A stretch of DNA of 64,000 bases from Ascaphus truei (Eukaryota; Chordata; Amphibia; Anura; Ascaphidae), in assembly GCA_036426205.1 (NCBI GenBank), contig CM071570.1, positions 2,805,997-2,869,996 on the forward strand, read 5' to 3'. How positions within the stretch are numbered: position 1 is the first letter of the stretch; every line of letters starts with the position of its first letter. Positions 21,978-32,425 of this stretch are shown piece by piece. Position numbers and translations under genes: made by a program. The notes below the pieces were generated by a model. It was not told the DNA's origin. It made no database searches and saw only the letters and a list, made by a program, of their open reading frames with translations.

Positions 21978-23067
21978 TTAGGGTGTCTGCACCAGTGACA
22001 TTAAAGTCTATTTGTGATCTAGGAATAAGTCTGTGGAATTGTAGGGACAGTTCCACATGTAGGTTCATAATACTGTACAATAGCGTGTCTGTTTATCTCC
22101 CTAGTTTCACCCTGCTCCGTGAAATATTTTTGTGTGTTTTTCTAAAAATGTAATTTTACTCTCATAGGACATGAGAGGCAGAGGGAATTCCTGTTGATGC
22201 ACACACTAATATATGGTAGTCAAAATAATAAAATGTTATTGATAGTAGAAAACATAAACTAATTAAAACCTCCGGACAGCCGAAGGATATAATATCCAGT
22301 GATAAGGAAATTATAGCACACATGTTACTGCATGTGCCTCCTAAATGCCCCTATACCCAACACAGTGCTGTAGTGAGGTTGCTCTAATAATACACCATAT
22401 TTAGGTGTATAGTATGTATATATAAACCTTTTGACCAGATGATCTAAGCAAATATATTAGCGATATGTAACGTGCAGACAATATAGTGACCTGCTAGAGT
22501 GAATAGATCAGACCCAGTTCACATTGCCACAGACATGATACAGACAATCTCTCATTATCTGCTGAAATTGGTTCGCCAAAATAGTTCCCACACGTCAGGC
22601 TGTGAATAAGGCTCTAACAGTATGGTGAAGGGTTAATTTGTTGCAGAACTCTGTGACAACATAGGAGGTATTCTGCTGACTGCAGTGTTAAATGCCGAGT
22701 CGTATAGGGCTGCTGTGTATTACCCCCTGAGCCCCCAGATTGAGGAGACGCCGGATGTTTAACACATTAATGGTCTGCTGTGTTGCAAACCACTGCGGCT
22801 GGAGACACGCTGCTCTATATCCCCTATCACTCGCTAGTGGGATCCACGTGTGGCCCACATCATAGTTAGCTAATAGCTTGTAAGTATTCTAATGCTGTAC
22901 CAAGATGGACCAGACAACTGCTCATCGGTCGCGCTACTGACGTCACACTGACGTCATACCCGACGCGCGTTTCATTCCTGCATAGGAACTTCTTCGGGGG
23001 TGGGTGGGTCTCTGCTCCTGGTGGCTTTAAATATGCGCGACATTGCTATTGCAACCCATAGCGCTGG
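21978..23067. other. Repeat-like interval containing a hammerhead-like motif
   Basis: AT-rich left half with no gene. The right half ends in the cgacgcgcgtttcat...cttcggggg motif annotated separately, probably part of a non-autonomous Penelope-type repeat. Confidence 0.4.
22961..22999 (-). ncRNA. Second decayed hammerhead-like motif
   Basis: On the minus strand: CCGAAGA, extra A, GTTCC/GGAAT hairpin (one G-U pair), GAAACGCGCGTC. Same order and same extra A as the copies at 16361 and 39747, but with U4 changed to C and a weak stem I. Confidence 0.5.
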
Positions 23068-23490
23068 TGTGACAGGGTGAATGAACGTCACCAGCCATAT
23101 ACCAGGCAAACCTATGTTTAGGCTTGCAGTGCAGCAGTGACGAGGTTAAGTTTCAGTTGAGAAGGGCTGCTTAATTAGTCTGACCCCAGCTGCATAATCA
23201 AGGTGTTTTAAAAACCCCAGGCTGTACACACATGCAAGCTAGCTGGTCAGGAGACAGGACTGAAAGGCTGAAGAGATTACTGCTATAAGGTCTGTTTTTC
23301 AAAGTACATGTGTGATAACTGTCTGTGTCCTGCATGCTGAAGAGAAGCTGCCATGTTTTCTATGCTGAAGAGAAGCTATTTTGTTTTTGTCTGCTGAAGA
23401 GAAGCTATTTTGTTTTTTTATGCTGAAGAGAAGCTATTTTGTTTTTGTGTGCTGTATGTTTTAAGGCTCAATAAATAAGCCTGGGTGACA
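23068..23490 (+). mobile_element. LTR-like segment with four internal repeats
   Basis: Begins TGTGACAGGG and ends GGGTGACA, has AATAAA at about 23470, and four copies of a roughly 30-bp unit around gctgaagagaagctatttt (23335-23450). The shape suits an LTR with U3 repeats, but no partner LTR or target duplication was found. Confidence 0.4.
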
Positions 23491-23757
23491 GTGACTGGGT
23501 GGGTGGGTGACAGTGACTGGGTGGGTGACAGTGACAGGGACTGAGTGGGTGACAGTGACTGGGTGGGTGACAGTGACTGGGTGAGTGGGTGACAGTGACT
23601 GGGTGGGTGACAGTGACTGGGTGGGTGGGGGGGTGACAGTGACTGGGTGGGTGACAGTGACAGTGACTGGGTGGGTGACAGTGACTGGGTGGGTGGGAGA
23701 GAGTGACTGGGTGAGTGATAGTGACTGGGTGGGTGACAGTGACTGGGTGGGGTGACT
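23484..23757. repeat. GGGTGACAGTGACTGGGT minisatellite
   Basis: About 16 imperfect copies of a roughly 16-20 bp unit. It may have grown from the gtgaca end of the adjoining LTR-like segment. Confidence 0.88.
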
Positions 23758-24052
23758 TACCTTGCCACCGGATGCTTTCCCCTGCTGCCCCCGATATCCC
23801 CTGCTGCCCGGGACAGGAGGTGGGCTTGGGGGTGCGGGAGGTGGGCTCGGGAGGGGGGCCATGGGAGGTGAGCTCGGGAAGCTGGCCGTGGGGGGAAGCG
23901 GGCCGCAGTAGGAGCTAGTACTTCCCCCTCCGTCCCACGTAACGTGCGGGCCGCAGAGGAGCTGGTACTTCCTCCTGCGTCCGACGTTGGGAGCGGGGAG
24001 GGGGGAGCGGGGGAGGGGTGAATGACCGTGGGTGGGTGGGTGAATGACGGTG
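23758..24052. other. G-rich interval before the LTR element
   Basis: Purine-rich text, no gene. It abuts the truncated left end of the LTR at 24053. Confidence 0.35.
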
Positions 24053-24242
24053 TACCAAATGTGAGAAGGACTCAGGACACTACCTCAGACGCCTGTCATG
24101 GTGATATTCCCCAATACCAACCCAGCCGGAGACTCAGGAGTCCTGTTACCAGCAGGTGCACCACAACACACATACATGTAATTTGGAGCAGATTACACCC
24201 ACAGGGGCCAATATGAGATTGGGTGGGGGTCTGACCGTTACA
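24053..24242 (+). mobile_element. Truncated 5' LTR
   Basis: 190 bp matching the last 190 bp of the 3' LTR (28619-28808) with about a dozen differences and no net length change, ending CCGTTACA. The first 600 bp of this LTR is missing. Confidence 0.85.
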
Positions 24243-25040
24243 TTTTTGGAGGCGCTGATGAGATACCTATCAACAGGACAGGCTTTTGCGAGGCACACTA
24301 GGAAACAGGGAGAGTGTATGCTGCCAGTCAGTGCTGTGGATGGGACGGGACCTAGTGGTAGTCAGGAAAGGTCTGGACGACTCGCAAAGCACACCCTAGG
24401 GGCCCTGAGAGGAGTACAGTGGGTCTGGAGACAGGGCTATAGCTGTCCTAGTCACTTTGAGGCGGCTAGTCGTAGGATGCCTGAAGGGATAGCCTGGATA
24501 ACTCGGGTCAGGAATTCTGGAGAGGCTCTGCGCTAGAGGTAGCCAAGAGAGGTTGACGCCCTAGTACTGCATGGGAGAAGCCAGAGTACTCTAGCCAGTA
24601 ACCAGAACACTTACCACAGAGCACATACTGGAGGAAGGTAGACACTGCATACCCAGAGAGAGTGAGCCTAGCTTGAGGTAGTAACATGAGTCAGACATAC
24701 ATGGGATACATGTAGGTGGTGCACTGGCATTCTTTATTGCATCGAAATGGCGGCTGCCCAGCAGAGAGGAGCACCATGTGCGATCGCAGAAATACACAAG
24801 TAAAGATGGCGACCGCAAGTAGTGAAGTTCCGCGCGGTGTGGAGAATCTAAGATGGCGACCAGAGCCTGATGGAGAGAGCGCACGTGGTGTGTATACCAC
24901 AGAAGAACAGACTACTGAAGTGACTTTGGCTAGTTTGCTATGGAGTGGCGCTAAAGCAGTGGCTGCGCCGTTTTTGTCCTGCCTAGTATCCTGGGGTGCT
25001 ACCCTGGAGGACAGTGTTGAGGACATTGTTGTTACACTGG

Positions 25041-25425
25041 CGACACACTTTATTCGAGCTCGGCTAGTCCCACGAATTCGGGTATACCCGGGTGTATTGA
25101 GGTTTGTGACTGTTTTCTGCCCGAGTGCATTGAGTTATTTTCCAGGCAGGGATTGAAGCATTTTATTCCCACTGGCTGCAATACTGCACAGTATATATAT
25201 ATATACTGCATTACAATTCATGAATTTATGCCATCTGGTAGACACGCGAAGCATTGCAGCCTATTAAATCCTAATCATTATCATTTAACAGATCAGCCGC
25301 CCATCAGCCAGGCATGAACCCAGGCTGGGAAGGCAAATGCAACGGGGCTTGTTAGAGGTGAGGAGCGGCGCATTCCAGGTATCTGCCAGGTACATACTGG
25401 GTATTTGCTCGAATAAAGTGTGTCG
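25041..25425 (+). mobile_element. MITE A, copy 2, nested in the LTR element
   Basis: 385 bp with the same termini as 15698-16088 in the opposite orientation. It is flanked by TA-containing text (gttacactgg and gcagtatgtg). It interrupts the LTR element interior, so it is younger than that insertion. Confidence 0.85.
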
Positions 25426-25903
25426 GTGCAGTATGTGCGGAGTGGATGGAGAACCTGATTGCCAGACGGTGATCAACAGACAAGTATCTACCTCAGTTGC
25501 TACAGTGAATGGCCGTGCAAACCAAGATGGCGGTTCCCGCTTCCCTGGGAGACCGCGTGGGTCAATTGAAGAAAATTCTGCAAATGCTAAGATTGCAAGG
25601 AGTTGGCCGGGATTGGCGCCAAATAAAGAACCCCACCCTGTTGGGAGAAGTGGCGCGAAAGCTGTGGCCGTGCCCTCCTGGACTGTGACAGGCTCAGAGC
25701 CAATTCTGGGTCATCAAGTGAACCTGTGGGACCTTCCCTTAATATCTACCAGGGGGTGGGGTCCCTGTATCTGCCAATTACGAACCGAGTTGGCTGAGGG
25801 AGGAGCTGGATGTGCGCTTCCTGCCCTTTAGTTACGAGGAGCTGGTGAACAGGCGAGACAACTGTGCAAAGTGTCTCCTTTAACCAGTACCATTGAGAAC
25901 GAG

Positions 25904-26371
25904 ATGGACATTGCAGTGCACCCCTATTCATTGCCAGGAGGCTTCCTGGTAGTAAAGGCTGGGGATAAAGAGACATTGCGATGCCTGTGCATGCAGTGCC
26001 GATTGCCAGGCGGAGAAGCCAGTACCACTGCAAGGTGTCCCCAATGTGACATATATTATCTGTGGGCCATGCAGCCCTTTGTGCCTAGGCATACCGTGGA
26101 GGCGGGAGGAGAGACAGCCAAGCTGACGGCTGGAGCCTCGCCCAAGATCAAAACGGAGAAAGCTGATCCCGGAGAATGGGGATCGTTGCTGATGATCGCT
26201 ACGGAGAAGAAAGAGATTGGGGACTGCAACCGCAGCGAGAACCCAGAACCTCGCTGTCAGTCCCCTGCGGAAGTACCCCTACCCGCGTCGGAGTCTGCCT
26301 CATCGGACGAGGAGCAAGCAAGCCCGACATCGGTGGGGATGAAAAAGAGCCTGCACTTACCTGCGACGTAG
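25904..26371 (+). CDS. Open frame with a zinc-ribbon-like motif in the LTR element
   Basis: From the ATG at 25904 the frame runs 155 codons. Near residues 27-54 it has CLCMQC and then ARCPQCDIYYLW, a CxxC...CxxC pattern that could bind zinc, followed by a charged, serine- and proline-rich tail. It overlaps the next frame (26176-27033), so one frameshift may separate parts of a single longer protein. Position after the 5' LTR suggests a gag-like or accessory role, but no capsid signature is visible. It is not a recognised family. Confidence 0.4.
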   Translation: MDIAVHPYSLPGGFLVVKAGDKETLRCLCMQCRLPGGEASTTARCPQCDIYYLWAMQPFVPRHTVEAGGETAKLTAGASPKIKTEKADPGEWGSLLMIATEKKEIGDCNRSENPEPRCQSPAEVPLPASESASSDEEQASPTSVGMKKSLHLPAT

Positions 26372-27033
26372 CGGAGCCGAGTCCCGATGTACCGCGATCA
26401 CCTGCGCTGATGCGACCGGAGTGGATGAGTCCTGCAGCCGCGGCGACTCTCAGCGTGGAAGGAGAGGAGGACCCCATCATGAGCCGACGGAGCGGTGAGA
26501 CACACCCTTACCCTCCACAGGCGCCAATGGAGGCGAAGGCAATGGAAGGCCCAGCCAAGGCCCAAGCGGAGCAGCGGGAGGAACCATCACTTCTGGCGGC
26601 GGATGTCGTTCTGGAGGAAGAGGTTCCGGTGGGGAACCCAACCCAAGATGGCGGCGCTGAGTCCCGCGAGATCGATTATGTCAGTTCCGGTGGACACAGC
26701 GGAACCGGTTGGAAGATGGCGGCGCTGTCGCGACCGCCATGCTGTACCAGGTCGTCTGGAGGAGAGAAGAGCAAGAGCTGGCAGGCCCTGCGGAAGCCTG
26801 GACTGCAACCCGCTGGTACACATCTAGGTACTGTCAAATTGCGGATAGTGTTGCCGCATCGCCAGCACAAATCCCCTTTTGTTCTGCCCTCGCCCATGGC
26901 CCAAAGCCCTGCCCCTGTCACCTCGTCATCCGGTTGTCTGGGGAGTCCCGGGATACCTCCATGGAACGGACTGGGTCGAATCTGGACTGGGGGGATTGTT
27001 TTACTTCCGATGAGGGATCGGGGAGGGAAATGA
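26176..27033 (+). CDS. Acidic, proline/alanine-rich frame in the LTR element
   Basis: 285 codons from an ATG. Rich in P, A, E and S, with MSPAAAATLSVEGEEDP and LLAADVVLEEEVPVG. No domain recognised. It overlaps the zinc-ribbon-like frame for about 200 bp in another phase and may be its frameshifted continuation. Low-complexity composition makes coding status uncertain. Confidence 0.3.
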   Translation: MGIVADDRYGEERDWGLQPQREPRTSLSVPCGSTPTRVGVCLIGRGASKPDIGGDEKEPALTCDVAEPSPDVPRSPALMRPEWMSPAAAATLSVEGEEDPIMSRRSGETHPYPPQAPMEAKAMEGPAKAQAEQREEPSLLAADVVLEEEVPVGNPTQDGGAESREIDYVSSGGHSGTGWKMAALSRPPCCTRSSGGEKSKSWQALRKPGLQPAGTHLGTVKLRIVLPHRQHKSPFVLPSPMAQSPAPVTSSSGCLGSPGIPPWNGLGRIWTGGIVLLPMRDRGGK

Positions 27034-27228
27034 TTGCCTCTGGGTGTCGTCCAAAACGAATTCGATGGATTGCAATGCTAATGTAAAATGTAGACCTAAA
27101 CGCTTTGGGTCCAATACTAGGTCCACAGGGACATGGGAGTGTCTTCTGGGGGAGAACCGGAGGAAAGTGAGTTAACAGTGGCAGTGAAAGAGCAGGCAGT
27201 GGAGAAAGAAACCAGATGGTGAGCTCCT

Positions 27229-27828
27229 ATGTTTGAAGGGTATGAGGCCTGGTTGGATCGTATGCGATTCATATTAATAAGGAGTGACATAGTGGACCAC
27301 TGGTGGGATGAGGGCGAGTACTCAGATGAGGAGCGCCTAGAAGAGCTAAGTAAAAGGTGGTACGATATTCAGAAGGGCCTAGTTACTCCCCGAGGGTCGT
27401 CCATACTTTATGATGTGGTTGCTTCTGAAGAACCATTGTCGTGGGTGCTGCCAGGCAGGGCAAGTAATAAGAAACTTATCCGTGTCAGCAGGGCTGAGAG
27501 AACAATAGTTGCCAGATACAAAAAGTCTCATGGTCTGGAATATCCGTATGTGCCTGAGCCTCTCATGCAAGAGATTGAGGATAACAGGGATACGTGGTTA
27601 AGGGAGACTGTTGAGGATTATATTATGTCCAAATCGGGTGGTCACGCACTGTACAAGACTGAGGAGAGGATATCTTACCTTATGAGGGTATGGAGTGTTG
27701 GGCCCAACATCTTTATGCATAAGATGGAATATAGGCCAGAGAATGGGCCGCCCAGATCTTACAGCATTACAGTGAAGGATGCCAATGGGAGGGAGGTGCA
27801 GAAGTCAGACCCTATGCCTTACTACTAA
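27229..27828 (+). CDS. Intact 199-codon ORF of the LTR element, unknown function
   Basis: An ATG-started frame closed by TAA with mixed, globular-looking composition: MFEGYEAWLDRMRF, WWDEGEYSDEERLEELSKRW, SWVLPGRASNKKLI, GLEYPYVPEPLMQEIEDN and a C-terminal NGPPRSYSITVKDANG. Tryptophan and charged residues are spread evenly, unlike the repeat-derived frames elsewhere. It lies 190 bp before the polypurine tract and 3' LTR. I do not recognise the family. A gag-like structural protein is possible but nothing shows it. It is the longest undamaged, non-repetitive frame in the window outside low-complexity DNA. Confidence 0.55.
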   Translation: MFEGYEAWLDRMRFILIRSDIVDHWWDEGEYSDEERLEELSKRWYDIQKGLVTPRGSSILYDVVASEEPLSWVLPGRASNKKLIRVSRAERTIVARYKKSHGLEYPYVPEPLMQEIEDNRDTWLRETVEDYIMSKSGGHALYKTEERISYLMRVWSVGPNIFMHKMEYRPENGPPRSYSITVKDANGREVQKSDPMPYY

Positions 27829-28017
27829 ATTAGGTTCTCCTTAGGAACAGTACAGTCTTGCAGGTCAGGATGTAACTGTTATGTGATTATGTTTCTGATG
27901 AAAAAAAGATGTTGTAATAATGTATTTCTATTTTGTTATGTGTTGCAGAGCTACCTGAAGGAAGGTTCCGCAAATTTAGATCCCAGATGGGGACATTGGG
28001 TTCCACCAGGGGGAGAT

Positions 28018-28808
28018 TGTAGCCATGTGTAAAATTGGTGTACAGATCTCTCTCATGCTGGCAGTAATCCTGGTAAGAAGGCAGGGTTGCCAGTAACTAT
28101 CATGGAGGTTTGCTCTCAAACCCTGATGAAGTGTCATATGTAGCAAAGGAAGTGACAACATGCTTTGTGTCCACTGTTAGTGACATAGAGGTGGGTCTTT
28201 CTGGAGTCTATGTAAGACACAGCACTGCCAAAAGTTAGTCTGTTCAGTTATGATTGTTAATCCTGAGTGAAGTGTCTGCAGCAGTTCAAGTCTGTTTGTC
28301 AGAGTCAAGTGCAAACTGATTACACACTCTGTCCAGGGACCTGGCACAGTCGGTGGTCTCCCTTAGGGGAGAGGTGGAGAGCAACTCAATTAAGAGAGGA
28401 GGAACCTTCTGCAGGGACTACCTCAACAAAATGAGTGGCTAAGTACAACCGCTATGATGGGCAGTCTGCCAGAGGAGATGCCATTAAAGATGCCCTGGTT
28501 CAAAAGATCCCTCCTGTGTGAGTGTGGAGTTATTTACCAGGAGGATGCACCAAGAAGGAGTTCCCCATCAGATACTCCTCCCTGCTGCCGTATTGATCCT
28601 GATGGGGTGGAGGCGCAGTACCAAATGTGAGTAGGACTCAGAACACTACCTCAGACGCATGTCATGGTGATATTCTCCAATACCAACCCAGCGGGAGACT
28701 CAGGAGTCCTGGTACCAGCAGGTGCACCACAACACACATACATGTAATTGGGAGCAGATTACACCCACAGGGGCTAATATGAGATTGGGTGGGGGTCTGA
28801 CCGTTACA
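28018..28808 (+). mobile_element. 3' LTR
   Basis: 791 bp, TGTAGCCATG...GACCGTTACA, preceded by the polypurine tract. An ATTAAAGATGCCCTG polyadenylation-type site is near 28483, at the place where related solo LTRs have AATAAAGATGCC. The right flank is TAAT. Confidence 0.82.
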
Positions 28809-28984
28809 TAATATAAATTGGTAAAGAGCACAGTGTATACAGCACTTTACAAATGGTGTGTGTGGAGTGGGAGTGTATATCAATGTGTATATCAATGGTG
28901 TGGGGAATGTAAGAGGCTGTGGCATAACTAAAAGTGTGTGTGGATCCTATGTGGTCCCTATTGGTATATAGGGATGGAATTTAA
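28809..28984. other. Spacer between LTR element and CR1
   Basis: AT-rich with GTGT phrases. Nothing recognised. Confidence 0.35.
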
Positions 28985-30125
28985 AAATTTAGACCAGGGT
29001 AATGCAGTTGATGTGGTCTACTTAGATTTTGCAAAGGCTTTTGATACAGTTTCACACAAGAGGTTGGTGTACAAAATAATGAAAATTGAACTCAGTAATA
29101 ATATATGCACCTGGATTGAAAACTGGTTGAAGGATAGACAACAGAGGGTTGTCATAAATGGAACTTTTTCAGGTTGGGCTAAAGTTGTGAGTGGAGTACC
29201 TCAGGGATCGGTACATGGACCCCTGCTTTTAACTTGTTTATTAATGACATTGAGGTTGGGATTGAGAGCAAAGTCTCCATCTTTGCTGATGATACTAAAT
29301 TGTCTAAGGTAATAGAATCAGAGCAGGATGTAATTTCTCTTCAGAAGGACTTGGAGAGACTGGAAACGTGGGCGGGTAAATGGCAGATGAGGTTTAATAC
29401 AGATAAATGTAAGGTTATGCATTTGGGATGCAAGAATAAACTGGCGACTTACAAATTAAATGGGGATAAATTGGGGGAATCCTTGATGGAGAAGGATTTA
29501 GAAGTGCTTGTAGACAGCAGGCTTAGCAATAGTGCACAAAGTCATGCAGTAGCTGCAAAGGCAAACAAGATCTCATCTTGCATTAAAAGGGCAATGGATG
29601 GAAGGGAAGTAAACATACTTATGCCCCTTTACAAAGCTTTAGTAAGACCACACCTTGAATATGGAGTACAATTTTGGGCACGAATCCTAAGAAAAGACAT
29701 TATGGAACTAGAGAGAGTGCAGAGAAGAGCCACCGAATTAATAAAGGGGATGGACATTCTAACTTATGAGGCAGGCTAGCTAAATTAGATTTATTTACAT
29801 TAGAAAAGAGGCGTCTAAGAGGGGATATGATAACTATATACAAATATATTCGGGGACAATACAAGGAGCTTTCAAAAGAACTATTCATCCCACGGGCAGT
29901 ACAAAGGACTCGGGCCATCCCTTAAGGTTGGAGGAAAGGAGATTTCACCAGCAACAAAGGAAAGGGTTCTTTACAGTAAGGGCGGTTAAAATTTGGAATT
30001 CATTACCCATGGAGACTGTGATGGCAGATACAATAGAATTGTTAAAAAAAAAAGGTTGGACATCTTTTAAGAAAGGAAAGGTATACAGGGATATACCAAA
30101 TAAGTATACATGGGATGGATGTTGA
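28985..30125 (+). pseudogene. CR1 reverse transcriptase fragment
   Basis: Shows VDVVYLDFAKAFDTVSHKRL, then SGVPQGSV, and in a shifted frame FINDIEVGIES and FADDTKL (FADD, the catalytic pair, at 29282-29293), WAGKWQMRFNTDKCKVMHLG, LVRPHLEYGVQFW and LERVQRRATELI. A third frame gives LEKRRLRGDMITIYKYI, and a fourth NSLPMETVM. At least three frameshifts (near 29230, 29775 and 29920) kill it. Lengths and motif order match the 3' half of CR1/L2 reverse transcriptases. Confidence 0.85.
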
Positions 30126-30361
30126 TCCAGGGATTAATCCGATTGCCAATTCTTGGAGTCAGGAAGGAATTTATTTTTCCCCTTATGAGATATCATTGGA
30201 TCATATCACACTGGGGTTTTTTGTTTGCCTTCCTCTGGATCAATAAGCAAGTATAGATGTAGGATAAAGTATCTGTTTTCTAAATTTAGCATAGGTTGAA
30301 CTTGATGACGTATGTCTTTTTTCAACCTCATCTACTATGTAACTATGTAACTATGTAATTA
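28985..30361 (+). mobile_element. CR1-type LINE, 5'-truncated
   Basis: The C-terminal half of a CR1-clade reverse transcriptase followed by a 3' UTR that ends ttgaacttgatgacgtatg, ttttttcaacctcatctac and a (TATGTAAC)n tail, the CR1 3' signature. Truncation at about 28985 is the usual product of incomplete reverse transcription. Confidence 0.82.
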
Positions 30362-30453
30362 CATGGAGTATATGTATGTATAAGAGACAGCTGTGTGTGC
30401 ATATATATATATATATATATATTTATATTCTATATATATATCTATATATATAT
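30362..30453. repeat. (AT)n-rich segment
   Basis: tatata/ctatatat runs. The outer end of the large inverted repeat lies at its left edge, near 30350. Confidence 0.7.
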
Positions 30454-31215
30454 TGTGACATAGTCCAAAGATGTTAGGCAGCTTTCTGCCCCATTTTAGA
30501 GCAGAAAGTGCAGGAATAGTTAAAAATGATCCGTTCCACAGCTTCCCATTAACTCAGGCAGCTGGATGGAAAATCCAGACCACAGATTACAATGGCTCTA
30601 GTTCTCCCTCACCTGCTCTTCTAATAACATGCACAGGTATTTAGAGCAGAGAGGTTTTGCATTTCACTCTCTCTCCTTAGAGCCTGGAGGCTGGGGGTGT
30701 CGCTGCTCCCCTGCATCCAGTATCGGTGTTGACGGCCCCTCCAAGTATCACAGTACCAGAGGATTTTGCCTGGACACCACGAACAGATAAGACAAAACAA
30801 ATGGTTATTGCTGTTGCTAAAAGACTGTGCTGTATCTTGTGACCCTAAATGAGAGAGCATTGTTTAAGCTGGGGAACCAGTTTAGTTGGCCAGCAGCTGT
30901 TAGAGAGACTAATTCTGATGTGTAGTTAGATCCCTGAAAGGGATAGGATTTTGCTTATATGATTTTGGTTTTATTTCTTGAAATAACAGTGTGGGAAATA
31001 TTGTAACACTGAAATGTGTGAACTGCTGAATGAAAGTATCTGAGTACCTCTAACCTTCACATGTTAAAGCTGCAGTACCTTACTTGGATGAAAATAAAGC
31101 AGGCAGAAGCAGCATAATACTTTGCATGATCCTGTTTGTTGTATAATTAACCCTAGAAGACTGTGTCGGGAAGAACCCAGACAGACGTCAGCACTACAAA
31201 AGAGGGGCGTTTGTC

Positions 31216-31218
<3 letters not shown>
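30454..31218 (+). mobile_element. Solo LTR (or short TIR element) in AT repeats
   Basis: 765 bp, TGTGACATAG...TTTGTCACA, with AATAAAG near 31092. Inserted in (AT)n, so the duplication cannot be read. TG...CA ends and the signal near the 3' end favour an LTR. Mirrored at 52891-53664. Confidence 0.6.

Positions 31219-31264
<46 letters not shown>
31219..31264. repeat. (AT)n run
   Basis: A pure AT repeat at the right edge of the LTR. Confidence 0.9.
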
Positions 31265-31266
<2 letters not shown>

Positions 31267-31320
31267 CGCAGTATGTATGGACATGGCCTTTGGCACTCAT
31301 AGGAAGAGAGTCCTCTCATG

Positions 31321-31937
31321 TCAGTAATGACTCATAAAACTTTGGTCTCGGTTTAGGCCATCGCTAAGTGTCCTGAACAGTTGCATAAATTTGTATTCAT
31401 GCAGCCATCTCTCTTTCAGTGTTCTAAGATTACATTTGAGTATGGCCACCTTCAGATCGTTCATCTTGTGGCCAGAGTCAGAGAAATGTTTGCCGACAGG
31501 ACTTTCTCTTGTTCCGCGTGTGATGCTGTGGCGATGCAGATTCATTCTCATGCTTAGCCCCTGTCCCGTCTCACCTATGTAGTAGCAGCCCCCTGGCCAT
31601 TTCATGCACATGATGAGGTAGATGGCATTGTTGGAAGAACAGGTGAACCTTCCTCTGATTTTGTACTCCAGATTCCTCTGGTATTTCTATTGTGCCCGCT
31701 GTGTGGAGCATTGCGCAGGTTCTGTATAGTAATGGTGGTGTCTAGGAAGTATACTTTGTCTGGGGCATGAGTGAGTTTGAAGTTGATGGTTGGGTGGAAT
31801 GTATTGAAGTTCTCATGAAACTGTAGGAGGTCCTGTTCACCAGAGGTCCAAATCAGGAGGATGTCATCGATGTAGTACTCGTGGCAGGCGCTGTATGCAG
31901 TCATCTTGAAAATCAGGTGCACAGTGTTAGTGTCCAC
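31321..31937 (-). pseudogene. Penelope-like element fragment: RT palm joined to GIY-YIG
   Basis: On the minus strand: YYIDDILLIW, then TINFKLTHAPDKVYFLDTT, then, without the thumb and linker, AIYLIMCMKWPGG, CYYIGETGQGLSMRMNLHRH, PVGKHFSDSGHKMNDL and GLNRDQSFMSHY. It thus carries the catalytic YIDD and both halves of a GIY-YIG motif, but about 150 residues are missing between them and the frame shifts near 31610. The GETGQ wording differs from the Neptune-like GRTIQ at 17290, so a second Penelope lineage is present. Mirrored at about 52158-52774. Confidence 0.8.
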
Positions 31938-32425
31938 TCCTGTAGATGACGCCCCTTACAGATTTCTCTCAAATGTTTGTGTTTTTTTAGCATCCTGTAA
32001 GTGTATTTCCTAGGGACACTTTCTTTTGTAATAATTTTTCCCATTTTTTATACAGTTACGTGCTATGGAGCTTGCGCTTCTTTGTGTTTTGTTTCTCTAG
32101 GTGTATAGTTTGTGGCTATACCACTTTGTTGAAGCTGCAAGGAGCTTCTGGGATCATTATGCTGTTGGGATTTTTTCCTCCCTTGAATTATCATCAAGTG
32201 GAAACAATCGGACTTTATCCTTTTTTGGACTCTATATACTGTTATGTTTATTGTATTATCTGTCTGGCTTTATTAATCACTTGATTATCTCACTTATTAT
32301 TAGTTTTGTTAGATTAATTTTGTTTACTAGCATTGCACTAATCAATATGTCTATATTTTAGTTTAACACTTATTCACTTAACTTAGTAGCGCTACTTTTG
32401 TGTTGTGATGCTATGTTATATATGT
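31938..32425. other. T-rich stretch, no gene
   Basis: Possibly untranslated sequence of the adjoining Penelope fragment. Short hydrophobic frames at 32060-32361 have no recognisable motif. Confidence 0.35.

Larger units (their letters stand above)
24744..26721 (+). promoter_or_regulatory. Cluster of AAGATGGCG (YY1-like) motifs
   Basis: AAGATGGCG occurs at 24803, 24850, 25524, 26645 and 26713, and AAATGGCGG at 24746, all on the plus strand inside the LTR element. The core matches the YY1 site known from L1 and housekeeping promoters. Clustering is visible; binding is inference. Confidence 0.5.
24053..28808 (+). mobile_element. LTR retroelement lacking a recognisable reverse transcriptase
   Basis: Two directly repeated LTR parts bound a 3.8-kb interior. 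The interior starts tttttggaggcgctgatgag (possible primer-binding TGG) and ends cagggggagat, a polypurine tract directly before the 3' LTR. It holds open frames at 25904-26371, 26176-27033 and 27229-27828, none with RT, protease or integrase motifs, plus a nested MITE (25041-25425). It looks like a non-autonomous relative of the Gypsy-type elements whose solo LTRs are scattered through the window. Confidence 0.75.

Noticed and set aside
23484..23757. CRISPR-like array
   Set aside because: Units are directly contiguous with no unique spacers; vertebrate context.
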